From the NCBI GenBank assembly GCA_022784465.1, contig JALFUR010000004.1, positions 141,804-205,803 on the forward strand: a DNA stretch of 64,000 nt. The letters are read 5' to 3'. This DNA is from Christensenella sp. (GTDB taxonomy: Bacteria > Bacillota > Clostridia > Christensenellales > UBA3700). The position numbers were made by a program, and so were the translations under genes. Positions within the stretch are counted from its first letter, which is position 1. The number at the start of each line of letters is the position of its first letter. Below, piece by piece: positions 53,772 to 62,779 of this stretch. Under the pieces are notes generated by a model that was not told where the DNA came from, did not search any database, and saw only the letters and a program-made list of their open reading frames with translations.

Positions 53772-53800
53772 TTGCGAAATGCATATTGATATGTTAAAAT
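53772..53800 (+). promoter_or_regulatory. Trigger factor promoter
   Basis: TTGCGA (53772-53777), 17-nt spacer ending TGt, TAAAAT (53795-53800). It has the same extended -10 layout as the GPH transporter promoter. Confidence 0.75.
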
Positions 53801-53846
53801 ACTCTATGCAAATATTTATTAATTATAATAATTAAGGAGTTTTAAG

Positions 53847-55133
53847 ATGAGTTATACTAAGGAAATTTTAGAAAAAAACCAAGTTAAACTAACTTTTGAT
53901 GTTTCAGAAGAAGATTGGAAAGCAGCTATTCAACAAGCTTACGAAAAGAATAAGGGTAAGTTTACTATTGAAGGTTTCAGAAAAGGACATGTTCCAAGAT
54001 CTGTAATTGAAAAGAGATATGGTATCGGAGTATTTTTTGATGATGCTTTGGATATAATTCTACCTAAGGAATATGAAGCTGCATTAAAGGCTGAAACAGA
54101 TATATTCCCAGTAGATCAACCAGATGTTGCAATCGTAGCAATTTCTGATTCTACATTAAAATTCACTGCTACAATTACTGTTAAGCCAGAAGTAAAGCTT
54201 GGCGCTTTCACAGGTTTAGAGTTCAAAAAGGATAAAGTTAAAGTAACAGCTGAAGAAATCAAAGCAGAAGTAGATAAGGCATTAGATCAAGCTGGTTCAT
54301 GGGAAGACATTACAGACAGAGCTTGTGAAAAGGGAGATAAAGTTATTATTGACTATTCTGGATCAATTGATGGCGTTAAATTTGAAGGTGGTACAGCAGA
54401 AAAACAACCTCTAGAATTAGGAGCTGGACAATTTATCCCAGGTTTTGAAGACCAAGTATGTGGAATGAAGATTGGAGAAGATAGAGATATCACAGTTAAG
54501 TTCCCAGAAGATTATGGCGCAAAAGAATTAGCAGGAAAAGAAGCAGTATTTGCTATTAAATTGCATGAAATTTCTAAAAAGACAATTCCAGCATATGATG
54601 ATGAATTTGTAAAAGATGTTTCTGAATTCAATACTGTAAAAGAATACGAAGCAGATATTAAGAAAACTATTACAGAAAGAAAAGAAAAAGCAGCTAATGA
54701 AAAGTTAGAAAATGATATCATTGAAAAAATTGCTGCATCAAGTGAAGTAGATATCCCAGAATGCATGATTAAACATCAAGCAGAAGATATGGTTAAGGAA
54801 TTTGAGTATGGATTAATGTACAGAGGCTTAAAGGCTGATGATTATTATAAATACATGAATACAACAAGAGAAAAACTAGCTGAGCAATATAAAGATACAG
54901 CAAAGAAGAACGTTTTATATAGATTAGTTCTTGAAGCTGTTTTAAAACAAGTTCAAGTTCCTGTTTCAGAAGAAGAGATTGAAGAGGCTATTGCTAAGAT
55001 GGCTGCAGATTCAGGTGCTGCTGTTGAAGATTTCAAAAAGAATATTAATGAACAATATATGAATTATATTCGTAACGACATCACAACAAATAAATTGTTT
55101 GAGTATTTGAAGAATAATAACACTATTAAATAA
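53847..55133 (+). CDS. tig: Trigger factor (ribosome-associated chaperone and PPIase)
   Basis: The 428-residue protein has all three domains: ribosome-binding N-domain with the signature loop 'GFRKGHVPRSVIEKRYG' (about 42-58), FKBP-type PPIase domain ('KGDKVIIDYSGSIDGVKFEGG', 'LGAGQFIPGFEDQVCGMKIGE') and a helical C-domain. It binds nascent chains at the ribosome exit. It is followed by clpP-clpX, the usual order, though a terminator separates it from clpP. Confidence 0.97.
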   Translation: MSYTKEILEKNQVKLTFDVSEEDWKAAIQQAYEKNKGKFTIEGFRKGHVPRSVIEKRYGIGVFFDDALDIILPKEYEAALKAETDIFPVDQPDVAIVAISDSTLKFTATITVKPEVKLGAFTGLEFKKDKVKVTAEEIKAEVDKALDQAGSWEDITDRACEKGDKVIIDYSGSIDGVKFEGGTAEKQPLELGAGQFIPGFEDQVCGMKIGEDRDITVKFPEDYGAKELAGKEAVFAIKLHEISKKTIPAYDDEFVKDVSEFNTVKEYEADIKKTITERKEKAANEKLENDIIEKIAASSEVDIPECMIKHQAEDMVKEFEYGLMYRGLKADDYYKYMNTTREKLAEQYKDTAKKNVLYRLVLEAVLKQVQVPVSEEEIEEAIAKMAADSGAAVEDFKKNINEQYMNYIRNDITTNKLFEYLKNNNTIK

Positions 55134-55154
55134 TATCAAAACTTAATCAAATAT

Positions 55155-55195
55155 AAAGCGCATCTACTATTATCTTAGTATAGTGCGCTTTTATA
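55155..55195 (+). terminator. Terminator after tig
   Basis: AAAGCGCA pairs with TGCGCTTT (outer 8 bp) with further inner pairing around TATCT, followed by TTAT. The T tract is modest, so partial read-through into clpP is possible; no clear clpP promoter is visible. Confidence 0.7.
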
Positions 55196-55223
55196 CACTA
55201 ATAAACTAGGAGGGTTCTAATTT

Positions 55224-55826
55224 ATGAATAAGATTTTAGACGATACATTAATTCCTTATGTAGTTGAAAAAACAAGTGCAGGAGAAAGATCTTATGATCT
55301 TTATTCTAGATTACTAGAAGATAGAATAATATTTTTATCTGGAGAAATTAACGATATGATGGCAAATACAATTGTTGCTCAATTATTATATCTTGAAGGA
55401 AAAGATTCAGATAAGGATATAACAATATATATCAATTCACCAGGAGGAAGTGTTACAGCAGGTATGGCTATATATGACACTATGAATTTTATCAAGTGTG
55501 ATGTTTCAACTGTATGTGTTGGAATGGCAGCTTCTATGGGTGCATTTTTATTATCTTCTGGAACAAAGGGAAAGCGTTATTGTTTACCTAATAGTGAAGT
55601 AATGATTCACCAACCATTAGGTGGAGCTCAAGGACAAGCTTCAGATATTGTTATTACTGCTAATCATATTCAAAAGACAAAAGAAAAGATGGCTAGAATT
55701 CTTGCTGAAAATTGTAATCAACCTTATGAAAAAGTAATGCAAGATACTGATAGAGATAATTATTTATCAGCAGATGAAGCGCTAGAATATGGTTTGATTG
55801 ATAAAGTATATAGTAAAAGAGGTTAA
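55224..55826 (+). CDS. clpP: ATP-dependent Clp protease proteolytic subunit
   Basis: This 200-residue serine protease forms the ClpP double ring. The catalytic Ser is in '[14 protein letters not shown]', the His in '[17 protein letters not shown]' and the Asp in '[15 protein letters not shown]'. Processing near the N-terminus is expected. 'AGGAGGG' precedes the ATG. It lies 2 nt upstream of clpX, which unfolds substrates for it. Confidence 0.98.
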   Translation: MNKILDDTLIPYVVEKTSAGERSYDLYSRLLEDRIIFLSGEINDMMANTIVAQLLYLEGKDSDKDITIYINSPGGSVTAGMAIYDTMNFIKCDVSTVCVGMAASMGAFLLSSGTKGKRYCLPNSEVMIHQPLGGAQGQASDIVITANHIQKTKEKMARILAENCNQPYEKVMQDTDRDNYLSADEALEYGLIDKVYSKRG

Positions 55827-55828
55827 TA

Positions 55829-57067
55829 GTGGAAGAAATGGTACGTAAATGTGCTTTTTGCGGAAGAGATGAATCTGAAGTAAAAAGAATGTTTGAAAGC
55901 GATTCAACAGGATTATGCATTTGTGAAAAATGTATAGAATCTTGTTATGATATGCTTGAAGCTGATCGTGAGGAATACGATGATGATTCTGAGGTTGATT
56001 TAGGATTAACATTGTTAAAGCCACATGAAATTAAGGCAAAACTTGATGAGCATATTGTAGGCCAAGATGATGCAAAAAAAGTGTTATCTGTAGCAGTATA
56101 TAATCATTATAAGAGAATAAATAGTAAGCAAACTAAAGATGGTATCGAATTAGAGAAATCTAACATTTTAATGTTAGGACCTACTGGATGCGGCAAGACT
56201 TTGCTTGCAAAAACTTTAGCAAGAATATTAAATGTTCCATTTGCTATTGCTGATGCTACTACAATTACAGAAGCAGGATATGTTGGTGACGATGTTGAGA
56301 ACATTCTATTAAAACTTATTCAAGCTGCAGATGGCGATGTAAAAAAAGCTGAACTTGGAATTGTTTATGTTGACGAAATAGATAAAATATCTAAGAAAAG
56401 TGAGAATACATCAATAACAAGAGATGTAGGCGGCGAGGGAGTTCAACAATCTTTATTAAAAATAATTGAGAGCACAATTGCCTCTGTTCCACCACAAGGC
56501 GGAAGAAAACATCCACAACAAGAGTGTATTCAAATCAATACAACAAATATTCTGTTTATTTGTGGTGGTGCCTTTGTTGGTCTTGATCAAATTATTGACA
56601 AGAGATTAAATGGCCATTCTATGGGATTTGGCGGCAATATTAAGACAAAGGATAACACAAGTTATAGCAATTTGATTAAGAATATAAATCCTGAAGATTT
56701 AATCAATTTTGGACTAATTCCAGAGTTTGTTGGAAGATTGCCAATAGTTGTAGGAATTGATGCTCTTGATGAAAAGGCTTTAATTAAAATATTGACAGAG
56801 CCTAAGAATGCTACAGTTAAACAATATAAGAAATTGTTTAAACTTGATGGCGTTGATGTTGAATTTGAACCTGAAGCATTGTCTGAGGTCGCAAAGCAAG
56901 CTATTAAGTTAAATACTGGTGCTAGAGGATTAAGATCTATTCTTGAAAATATTATGCTTGAATTGATGTATGATGTTCCTTCAGATAATACAATTGAAAA
57001 GATTGTTATTACAAAAGAAGTAATTCAAAAAACACAAAAGCCAACTATAATAAGAAAAAGCGCTTAA
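55829..57067 (+). CDS. clpX: ATP-dependent Clp protease ATP-binding subunit ClpX
   Basis: This 412-residue AAA+ unfoldase starts at GTG (55829): 'AGAGG' lies 6 nt upstream, while the in-frame ATG at 55838 would be too far away. The N-terminal C4 zinc domain is '[11 protein letters not shown]...[10 protein letters not shown]', Walker A '[15 protein letters not shown]', Walker B '[11 protein letters not shown]', pore loop 'GYVGDDVE' and sensor 2 'GARGLRSI'. Two paralogous motif 'IGF' loop residues for ClpP contact are not obvious by eye. It is followed by a strong terminator. Confidence 0.97.
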   Translation: MEEMVRKCAFCGRDESEVKRMFESDSTGLCICEKCIESCYDMLEADREEYDDDSEVDLGLTLLKPHEIKAKLDEHIVGQDDAKKVLSVAVYNHYKRINSKQTKDGIELEKSNILMLGPTGCGKTLLAKTLARILNVPFAIADATTITEAGYVGDDVENILLKLIQAADGDVKKAELGIVYVDEIDKISKKSENTSITRDVGGEGVQQSLLKIIESTIASVPPQGGRKHPQQECIQINTTNILFICGGAFVGLDQIIDKRLNGHSMGFGGNIKTKDNTSYSNLIKNINPEDLINFGLIPEFVGRLPIVVGIDALDEKALIKILTEPKNATVKQYKKLFKLDGVDVEFEPEALSEVAKQAIKLNTGARGLRSILENIMLELMYDVPSDNTIEKIVITKEVIQKTQKPTIIRKSA

Positions 57068-57087
57068 TGAAAACGATAAACATTAAT

Positions 57088-57114
57088 TTGCTCTCTTAGG
57101 AGAGCATTTTTTTT
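57088..57114 (+). terminator. Terminator after clpX
   Basis: TGCTCTC-TTAG-GAGAGCA, a perfect 7-bp stem with a 4-nt loop, is followed by eight Ts. Confidence 0.93.
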
Positions 57115-57246
57115 ATTATAATTGCTGAATAATAATTCTAAAAAATTTATATTTATACAATATATTTTCTTGTAATACTTGATTAAAACTATAAAATTTA
57201 GTCAAGTTCGTGCTTTAAAATAATAAAAATAATAAAAAATTATATA

Positions 57247-57276
57247 TTGACTATAAATAATTTGTAAGAGTATACT
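57247..57276 (+). promoter_or_regulatory. Promoter of the ABC importer operon
   Basis: TTGACT (57247-57252), 18-nt spacer, TATACT (57271-57276), 33 nt before the ATG. No T-box or tryptophan leader is visible. Confidence 0.75.
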
Positions 57277-57309
57277 AAATACGAATTTTATAAATAAGGA
57301 GATTTTCTT

Positions 57310-58305
57310 ATGAAAAAGACAATGAAATTATTGATTGCATGCGTTATGTTATGCACAATGGTAGTAACTTCAATCTTTTTCGTTTCTTGTACTAAAGAAG
57401 AGGTGAAAGACGAGTTTAAAGTAGGTGTTTGTCAATTAGTTCAACATGCTGCTTTAGATGCTGCAACACAAGGATTCAAAGATGCATTAAAAGAAGAAAT
57501 GGAAAATGCTGGAAAAAAGGTTACAATTGACCTTCAAAACGCAAATGGAGATACACCAACCTGTTCAACAATTATCAACAAATTTGTTTCAGGTAATTAC
57601 GATTTGATTATGGCCAATGCAACTCCTGCTTTACAAACAGCTGCAAGTGCTACATTGACTATTCCAATTTTAGGAACTTCTATTACTGAATATGGTGTAG
57701 CTTTAAATATTGCTAACTTTAATGGAACAGTAGGAGGAAACATCTCTGGTACTAGCGATTTGGCTCCATTGACAAGTCAAGCAGATATGTTTGCTGAATT
57801 ATTGCCAGAAGCAAAGAAAATTGGTATCTTATATTGTTCTGCTGAAGCAAACTCCGTTTATCAAGCAAATGCAGTTAAGTCTTATTTAGAATCAAAAAAT
57901 GCAGGTTATTCTGTTACAATTTATACATTCTCTGACTCAAATGATATTAGTGCTGTTTTGACAAGAGCTTGCGCAGAATCTGATGCTATATATATTCCAA
58001 CAGATAATACAGCAGCTGCTAACACATCTACTATTGATTCAGTTGCTTCAGAACACAATGTTCCAATCATTGCTGGAGAAGAAGGTATCGCTGTGGGTTG
58101 TGGTATTGCTACATTGTCTATAAGTTATTACAATATCGGTGTTAAGACTGGTAAAATGGCAGCAGAAATATTATTAGGTACATCAAAAATTTCAGAAATG
58201 CCTATTCAATATGATGAAAGCCCAGTTTATAAATATAGTGCTGCAAGATGTTCAAAATATGGAATAACAGTACCTTCAAACTATACAGCATTTGACGCAG
58301 AATAA
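57310..58305 (+). CDS. ABC transporter substrate-binding lipoprotein, TrpX-like (ABC_sub_bind family)
   Basis: The 331-residue protein has a lipoprotein signal peptide with lipobox 'FFVSC' near residue 27, so it is anchored outside by Lgt. The mature part matches the COG2984 family: 'KVGVCQLVQHAALDAATQGFKDAL', 'LIMANATPALQTAASAT', 'IPILGTSITEYG', 'KIGILYCSAEANSVYQ' and 'VPIIAGEEGIAVGCGIATLSISYYNIG'. Family members bind tryptophan, tyrosine or other hydrophobic ligands; the ligand here is unknown. It is the first gene of a three-gene operon. Confidence 0.93.
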   Translation: MKKTMKLLIACVMLCTMVVTSIFFVSCTKEEVKDEFKVGVCQLVQHAALDAATQGFKDALKEEMENAGKKVTIDLQNANGDTPTCSTIINKFVSGNYDLIMANATPALQTAASATLTIPILGTSITEYGVALNIANFNGTVGGNISGTSDLAPLTSQADMFAELLPEAKKIGILYCSAEANSVYQANAVKSYLESKNAGYSVTIYTFSDSNDISAVLTRACAESDAIYIPTDNTAAANTSTIDSVASEHNVPIIAGEEGIAVGCGIATLSISYYNIGVKTGKMAAEILLGTSKISEMPIQYDESPVYKYSAARCSKYGITVPSNYTAFDAE

Positions 58306-58313
58306 GGAGTAGT

Positions 58314-59252
58314 ATGTCAACATTTATAAATTCATTGCCTGGTGCTACAGCTTTAGGAATGATTTGGGGCATAATGGCAATTGGTGTATATCTTACTTAT
58401 AAGATATTAGACATCGCAGACTTAACAGTTGATGGTTCTATATGTACAGGCGCCGTAGTATGTACGGTGCTTGTTATAGGCGGAATGAATGTGTGGCTAG
58501 CGCTAATTATAGCATTTTTAGCTGGTGCATTAGCGGGTTTAGTTACAGCATTATTCCACACTGTTATGGGAATACCTCCAATTTTAGCTGGTATTTTAAC
58601 CCAGTTAATGCTTTGGTCTATAAACCTAAAGATTTTAGGAGCTGCGAATGTAGCTCTTAGCGCAAGAACATATGGTGTTATAATTACTCAATTATTGGTT
58701 AATAAATCACTACTTATATTAGTTGCATTTTTAGTTGTATTGATTGCTGGCTTATATTGGTTCTTTGGAACAGAAATCGGTAGTTCAATTAGAGCTACAG
58801 GTTGTAATTCTAGAATGAGTAAGGCTCAAGGTATAAACATCAATATTACAAAAATTATCGGACTAATGTTATCAAATGGTATCGTTGCTTTATCTGGTGC
58901 TTTATTGTGCCAATATCAAGGATTTGCAGATATCAATATGGGTAGAGGTGCAATCGTTATCGGTTTGGCTGCTTGTATTATAGGAATAGCCTTGACTAAT
59001 ATAATTCCAAAGGTAGGAAAGAATTTCGCTGTTAGATTAGTTGGAGTTGCAATTGGTGGCGTTGTTTATTACGTAGTATTCCAGTTTGTAATTTGTTTAG
59101 GAATAGACACAGACCTATTAAAGATGTTATCAGCTTTAGTTGTTGCATTGTTCTTAGGTTTCCCTTATGTTAAAAAGAATTTCCCAATTAAACAAATAAA
59201 GAAATTTTTCTCACCAAAGAAAAAGGTTGAAGGAGGAAATAAAGATGCTTAG
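58314..59252 (+). CDS. ABC transporter permease, TrpY-like (COG4120)
   Basis: The 312-residue membrane protein has eight or nine hydrophobic segments and family motifs 'YKILDIADLTVDGSICTGA', 'MGIPPILAGILTQLMLWSINLKI', 'GTEIGSSIRATGCNSRMSKAQGIN' and 'YQGFADINMGRGAIVIGLAA'. The C-terminal end is a short basic cytoplasmic tail. It follows the binding protein by 8 nt ('AAGGAG') and overlaps the ATPase start by 8 nt. Uptake of a hydrophobic amino acid or similar ligand is inferred from the family. Confidence 0.93.
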   Translation: MSTFINSLPGATALGMIWGIMAIGVYLTYKILDIADLTVDGSICTGAVVCTVLVIGGMNVWLALIIAFLAGALAGLVTALFHTVMGIPPILAGILTQLMLWSINLKILGAANVALSARTYGVIITQLLVNKSLLILVAFLVVLIAGLYWFFGTEIGSSIRATGCNSRMSKAQGININITKIIGLMLSNGIVALSGALLCQYQGFADINMGRGAIVIGLAACIIGIALTNIIPKVGKNFAVRLVGVAIGGVVYYVVFQFVICLGIDTDLLKMLSALVVALFLGFPYVKKNFPIKQIKKFFSPKKKVEGGNKDA

Positions 59253-60045
59253 ATTAAGTAATATTTACAAGACTTTCAACAAAGGAACCATTAATGAAAA
59301 GAAAGCGTTAAATGGTATTGATTTGGAATTGGAAGATGGCGATTTTGTAACAGTAATTGGTGGTAACGGCGCAGGTAAATCTACACTTATGAACATCGTT
59401 GCTGGTACATTTGCACCAGATTGTGGTAGTGTCGAAATTGATGGAGACGATATTACGCTTATGAGCGAACATAGACGTGCTAAATATTTAGGTAGAGTCT
59501 TTCAAGATCCAATAATGGGAACTGCTGCAGGAATGCAAATTATTGAAAATTTAGCATTGGCTAATAGACGTGGAAAGTTTAGAGGTTTATTGCCTGGTAT
59601 TAGAAAAAAAGAAAAAGAAGAATATGCTAATTTGTTAAAGACTTTAGAATTAGGTCTTGAATCAAGATTGACAACAAAAGTTGAATTGTTATCTGGTGGA
59701 CAAAGACAAGCATTAACTCTTCTTATGGCAACATTAAAAAAGCCTAAATTGTTACTTTTAGATGAACACACCGCGGCGTTAGATCCAAAAACTGCTAAAA
59801 AGGTTTTAGATTTAACAAATAAAGTTGTTTTAGAAAGCAACTTAACGACTTTAATGATTACTCATAATATGAATGACGCTATAGCATATGGAAATCGTTT
59901 AATCATGCTATGTGATGGTAGAATCATATATGATGTAAAAGGTGAAGAAAAGAAAAATCTAACTGTTCAAGATTTGTTAAAGAAATTTGAACAAACAACA
60001 GGTGAAGCACTAGTAAACGATAAAATGTTATTATCAAATAATTAA
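59245..60045 (+). CDS. ABC transporter ATP-binding protein, TrpZ-like (COG1101)
   Basis: The start at 59245 ('MLRLSNIYKTFNKG') is chosen over 59227 because 'AAGGAGG' precedes it, giving 266 residues. Walker A is 'VIGGNGAGKSTLMNIVAG', the Q-loop region is 'VFQDP', the signature is 'ELLSGGQRQALTLLMA' (LSGGQ), Walker B 'KLLLLDEHTAALD' and the switch His 'MITHNMNDAIAYGNRL'. It energises the importer encoded just upstream. A strong terminator follows. Confidence 0.95.
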   Translation: MLRLSNIYKTFNKGTINEKKALNGIDLELEDGDFVTVIGGNGAGKSTLMNIVAGTFAPDCGSVEIDGDDITLMSEHRRAKYLGRVFQDPIMGTAAGMQIIENLALANRRGKFRGLLPGIRKKEKEEYANLLKTLELGLESRLTTKVELLSGGQRQALTLLMATLKKPKLLLLDEHTAALDPKTAKKVLDLTNKVVLESNLTTLMITHNMNDAIAYGNRLIMLCDGRIIYDVKGEEKKNLTVQDLLKKFEQTTGEALVNDKMLLSNN

Positions 60046-60056
60046 AAAATACTTAT

Positions 60057-60102
60057 ATAGAGACTATTTTAAATCTTAGGTTTTAATAGCCTCTATTTTT
60101 TT
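60057..60102 (+). terminator. Terminator of the ABC importer operon
   Basis: TAGAGaCTATTTTAAA pairs with TTTTAATAGcCTCTA around TCTTAGG (one mismatch), followed by seven Ts. Confidence 0.9.
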
Positions 60103-60163
60103 GCAAATTATTAAAAAACTGATTTGAACTAGTATTTATTTTTATTGTTTATTAAAAGTCTAT

Positions 60164-60192
60164 TTGAAGATAATAAGATTTTTGTATATAAT
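60164..60192 (+). promoter_or_regulatory. engB promoter
   Basis: TTGAAG (60164-60169), 17-nt spacer, TATAAT (60187-60192), 22 nt before the ATG, with 'CGGAGAA' as Shine-Dalgarno. Confidence 0.75.
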
Positions 60193-60213
60193 GAATTAAA
60201 CGGAGAATTTTGA

Positions 60214-60801
60214 ATGGAAATTAAACAAGCTAGATTTATTACAAGTATAGGCAATTTGAGCCAATTTAAGGACTATAATGCGCCTGAAATTGTAATTGCA
60301 GGAAAATCTAACGTTGGGAAGTCTTCATTCATTAATTTTTTAGTAAATAATAAGAATCTTGCTAAGACTTCATCGACTCCAGGAAGAACAAGGCTTATAA
60401 ACTATTTTGAGATAAATAAAGGAGAGTTTATGCTTGTTGATCTTCCAGGATATGGATATGCTAAATACAAAGGTGAAGATAGAGAAAACTGGGATTCACT
60501 AATTGGTGGGTACTTGCAAAATTCTAAGAATATAAAGGCCGTAATATTGCTTGTAGATATAAGACATGATCCAACAGAATTGGACCTTCAAATGCTTGCT
60601 TATTTGCATCATTTTCAAATTCCATTTTTTATTGTAGCAACAAAGGCAGATAAGCTTTCTAAAGCTCAAATAAACAAGCAAAAAATGGTTATTTCTTCTT
60701 GCTTGAAACAGGGTGTAGATAACGTAATTATAACCTCATCTTTGAAAAAAGAAGGGAAGATTGAGGTTTTATCTAAAATAGAAGAAATGTTACAAAAATA
60801 G
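60214..60801 (+). CDS. engB: Ribosome biogenesis GTPase EngB/YsxC
   Basis: The 195-residue P-loop GTPase acts in 50S assembly. G1 is 'IAGKSNVGKSSFINF', G2 'SSTPGRTRLINYF', G3 'LVDLPGYGYAKY', G4 'VATKADKLSKAQ' and G5 'IITSSLKKEG', all intact. It is monocistronic, with its own promoter and a terminator. It commonly follows lon/clpX genes in Bacillota, as here at some distance. Confidence 0.97.
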   Translation: MEIKQARFITSIGNLSQFKDYNAPEIVIAGKSNVGKSSFINFLVNNKNLAKTSSTPGRTRLINYFEINKGEFMLVDLPGYGYAKYKGEDRENWDSLIGGYLQNSKNIKAVILLVDIRHDPTELDLQMLAYLHHFQIPFFIVATKADKLSKAQINKQKMVISSCLKQGVDNVIITSSLKKEGKIEVLSKIEEMLQK

Positions 60802-60827
60802 TCAAATTTTGGTGTGACAATTGTGTG

Positions 60828-60868
60828 ACAAGCCGATTTTTACTAAAAAAAGGCTTGTTTTTTTTTAT
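60828..60868 (+). terminator. Terminator after engB
   Basis: ACAAGCC (60828-60834) pairs with GGCTTGT (60852-60858) around a long AT-rich loop, followed by nine Ts. Confidence 0.85.
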
Positions 60869-60896
60869 ACGCGCGAGTGCGTGCGCTATACGCGGG
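60866..60896 (+). repeat. CpG-rich, alternating purine-pyrimidine patch
   Basis: TATACGCGCGAGTGCGTGCG and the continuing CTATACGCG hold seven CpG steps in under 30 nt, in a genome where CpG is otherwise rare. TATACGCG occurs twice. The alternating R-Y runs resemble Z-DNA-forming sequence. Confidence 0.55.
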
Positions 60897-61071
60897 AATT
60901 ATGTAATCGCCTGATATTTAGTAATCACATGCAATTTTTGTTTAATGCGTGTATTTAGTAAATCGTAGGTATAAATAGATATCGTATGTGTGACTAGTTT
61001 TTAATAAAATTATTAAATACATGTGCGCTTTTTTATTATTTATATATTTATATATTATAAATAAATGAGTC

Positions 61072-61099
61072 ACCGTTTATTTGGTCTAAGCATATTATA
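61072..61099 (+). promoter_or_regulatory. SigK-like (late mother-cell) promoter candidate
   Basis: AC (61072-61073), N17, then CATATTATA (61091-61099) fits the B. subtilis SigK pattern AC-N16/17-CATANNNTA. A start near 61106 would leave a ~15-nt leader with 'AGGAGG' before ATG 61121. It lacks a good SigA -10/-35 pair. Confidence 0.5.
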
Positions 61100-61120
61100 G
61101 AGCAATAGGAGGATATCAAA

Positions 61121-61792
61121 ATGTCATTTTGTAATAATTGTAAATCTGAAAACATTCCTGGTCCATTAAAGAATAATCCTTTATGTGGTTTATGCGATAA
61201 GACTTGTATCGAATGTAATAAAGTAATAGATATGTGTATGAAACAAGAGGTGCTTCAAGATGTGCCAATTTTATTAAATAATATTACGCCTGCGGATGTA
61301 GTTGCGCCTTTTACTTTTATATGCGCAAAGAGTTCTACTAGCGAAGCAAGTGTAACCGATTTGGTTGTAAACGATATTATGGATGGAAGTTGTAATAGTA
61401 GAGTTTCATGTAATGTTGTTGTTCCAATTCAAGTATATTTTACTGATGCTAATGGTGTTAGAGCTACAGCTACGGCTACAATAACTATTCCTAAAGACGT
61501 TATATTACATACTTCAGCTCCATCGATTATACCATATGAGATAAAATCTACAGCTGCTGTTGTTTCAAATTCTGGTACATATGTTGGTAATAATTCATTT
61601 AACCTTACACTTTGTGTTACTGTAATTTTAAAAGTGGTAATGCAAGTTCATTTATTGGTTCCATCTTATGGATATTGTTATATTCCGCCATGCGTGTCAT
61701 TCAATGCAAATCTTTGTTCAGATGTCTTTGATACGCCACTTTACCCGCAGGAATGTGGAGTGGAGAATAGGTGTAATGTCCATTTGAAATAA
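61121..61792 (+). CDS. Cys-rich protein, possible spore-surface component
   Basis: This 223-residue protein is of a type I half recognise from Clostridia but cannot name. It carries about 20 cysteines, clustered at the N-terminus ('CNNCKSEN', 'CGLCDKTCIECNK') and the C-terminus ('YGYCYIPPC', 'PQECGVENRC'). The middle is beta-rich with Thr/Val/Ala runs ('GVRATATATITIPKDV') and a hydrophobic 'CVTVILKVVMQVHLLVPSYG'. There is no signal peptide. Together with the SigK-like promoter, high Cys content fits a cross-linked spore coat or exosporium protein, an inference only. 'AGGAGG' precedes the ATG. Confidence 0.6.
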   Translation: MSFCNNCKSENIPGPLKNNPLCGLCDKTCIECNKVIDMCMKQEVLQDVPILLNNITPADVVAPFTFICAKSSTSEASVTDLVVNDIMDGSCNSRVSCNVVVPIQVYFTDANGVRATATATITIPKDVILHTSAPSIIPYEIKSTAAVVSNSGTYVGNNSFNLTLCVTVILKVVMQVHLLVPSYGYCYIPPCVSFNANLCSDVFDTPLYPQECGVENRCNVHLK

Positions 61793-61834
61793 ATGTGCTT
61801 GTTTAAGATACTGCAATTTTGTTAATATAAATAC

Positions 61835-62527
61835 ATGAAGATTTTTGCAATAAGCGATTTACATTTATCTAAAGTTGTGAATAAACCAATGTATATCTTT
61901 GGAGATAGTTGGTCTAATTATTGGGATATAATTAGACAAGATTGGAGAAATAAAGTTAGCGATGAAGATGTTGTACTTGTTGCAGGAGATGTTTCATGGG
62001 GTTTAAATTTTGAGGAAGCAAAACCAGATATTGATGAAATTGCAGAGCTTCCTGGTCAAATAGTAATTTGTAAAGGTAACCATGATTATTGGTGGGGAAC
62101 TATGAAAAAAATGCAATCTTTCTTGCCTGAAAATATTCATGCTTTACATAACAATTGTTTACGATTTGGAGATGTTCTTATCTGTGGAACAAGATTATGG
62201 TCTATAGGGCCAACTAATACAGATGAGGATAATAAGATTCTTTATGGCCATGAAATGAAAAGACTAAAGAATTCGTTAGAAGCAATGGAGAAGGAAAGAA
62301 AACAAACAGATACTGTTATTTGTATGCTCCATTTTCCTCCATTTGATTTTACTCAAAAGGAAAACGATTTTACAGCTTTGTTTCATGAACATGGGATAAA
62401 AAAAGTGGTTTATGGACATTTACATGGTGATGTATGTAGAGCAGATCCATACAAAAAAATTAACGGAATAGAATATTATTTAACTGCTTGCGATCAGGTA
62501 TGTAATACTCTAGTTCAAATATTATAA
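61835..62527 (+). CDS. Metallophosphoesterase (COG1768-like phosphohydrolase)
   Basis: The 230-residue calcineurin-like enzyme has all five motifs: 'ISDLHLSKV' (D-x-H), 'VAGDVSWGL' (GD), 'CKGNHDYWWG' (GNHD), 'MLHFPP' (H) and 'YGHLHGD' (GHxH). The substrate is unknown. No Shine-Dalgarno is visible; TAATAT lies six bases before the ATG with TTGTTT 18 nt further up, so it may be leaderless. It ends in a strong terminator. Confidence 0.9.
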   Translation: MKIFAISDLHLSKVVNKPMYIFGDSWSNYWDIIRQDWRNKVSDEDVVLVAGDVSWGLNFEEAKPDIDEIAELPGQIVICKGNHDYWWGTMKKMQSFLPENIHALHNNCLRFGDVLICGTRLWSIGPTNTDEDNKILYGHEMKRLKNSLEAMEKERKQTDTVICMLHFPPFDFTQKENDFTALFHEHGIKKVVYGHLHGDVCRADPYKKINGIEYYLTACDQVCNTLVQIL

Positions 62528-62546
62528 TTATTTGAAAAGCCTATTT

Positions 62547-62574
62547 TAGCACCCGAAAAAGGGTGCTATTTTTA
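62547..62574 (+). terminator. Terminator after the metallophosphoesterase gene
   Basis: TAGCACCC and GGGTGCTA form a perfect 8-bp stem around GAAAAA, followed by TTTTTATT. Confidence 0.93.
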
Positions 62575-62638
62575 TTGATTATTTTTGTCAAATTTACGAT
62601 TTTCCATTTTTTTCCACTTTTGACCAAAATTGTTAAAT

Positions 62639-62667
62639 TGTGGAAATGTTGATAACTTTGTGGATAA
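62639..62667 (-). other. DnaA-box cluster upstream of mraZ
   Basis: An exact TGTGGATAA (62659-62667), a one-mismatch TGTTGATAA (62647-62655) and a weaker TGTGGAAAT (62639-62647) run in the same direction. The best two are offset by 12 nt, the same pitch as in the cluster before purE. Confidence 0.5.
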
Positions 62668-62757
62668 CTCAAATTTAGGGTAAAAAAGTGTTAAAATTTT
62701 CAAATAATCGACACATAATGCATATTTTTGATTAAAACAAAAAATTTTACATATTGG

Positions 62758-62777
62758 TGGAAAAAAATGGAAAAAAA
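62758..62777 (+). promoter_or_regulatory. Candidate MraZ operator: tandem TGGAAAAAAA
   Basis: Two exact copies of TGGAAAAAAA abut (62758-62767, 62768-62777), ending 2 nt before the -35. MraZ autoregulates its operon in other bacteria by binding short TGG/GTG direct repeats with ~10-nt spacing at its promoter. Confidence 0.45.
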
Positions 62778-62779
62778 TC

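Larger units (their letters stand above)
60802..61120 (+). other. 319-nt intergenic region between engB and the Cys-rich gene
   Basis: It contains the engB terminator, a striking CpG-rich patch with repeated TATACGCG (60866-60896), two similar copies of 'TATTTAGTAA' about 40 nt apart (near 60917 and 60952), and a SigK-like promoter (61072-61099). No other open frame or RNA motif was recognised. Confidence 0.6.

Noticed and set aside
55693-56024. Two minus-strand ORFs over the clpP/clpX junction
   Set aside because: Antisense shadows of conserved protease genes, with no initiation signals.
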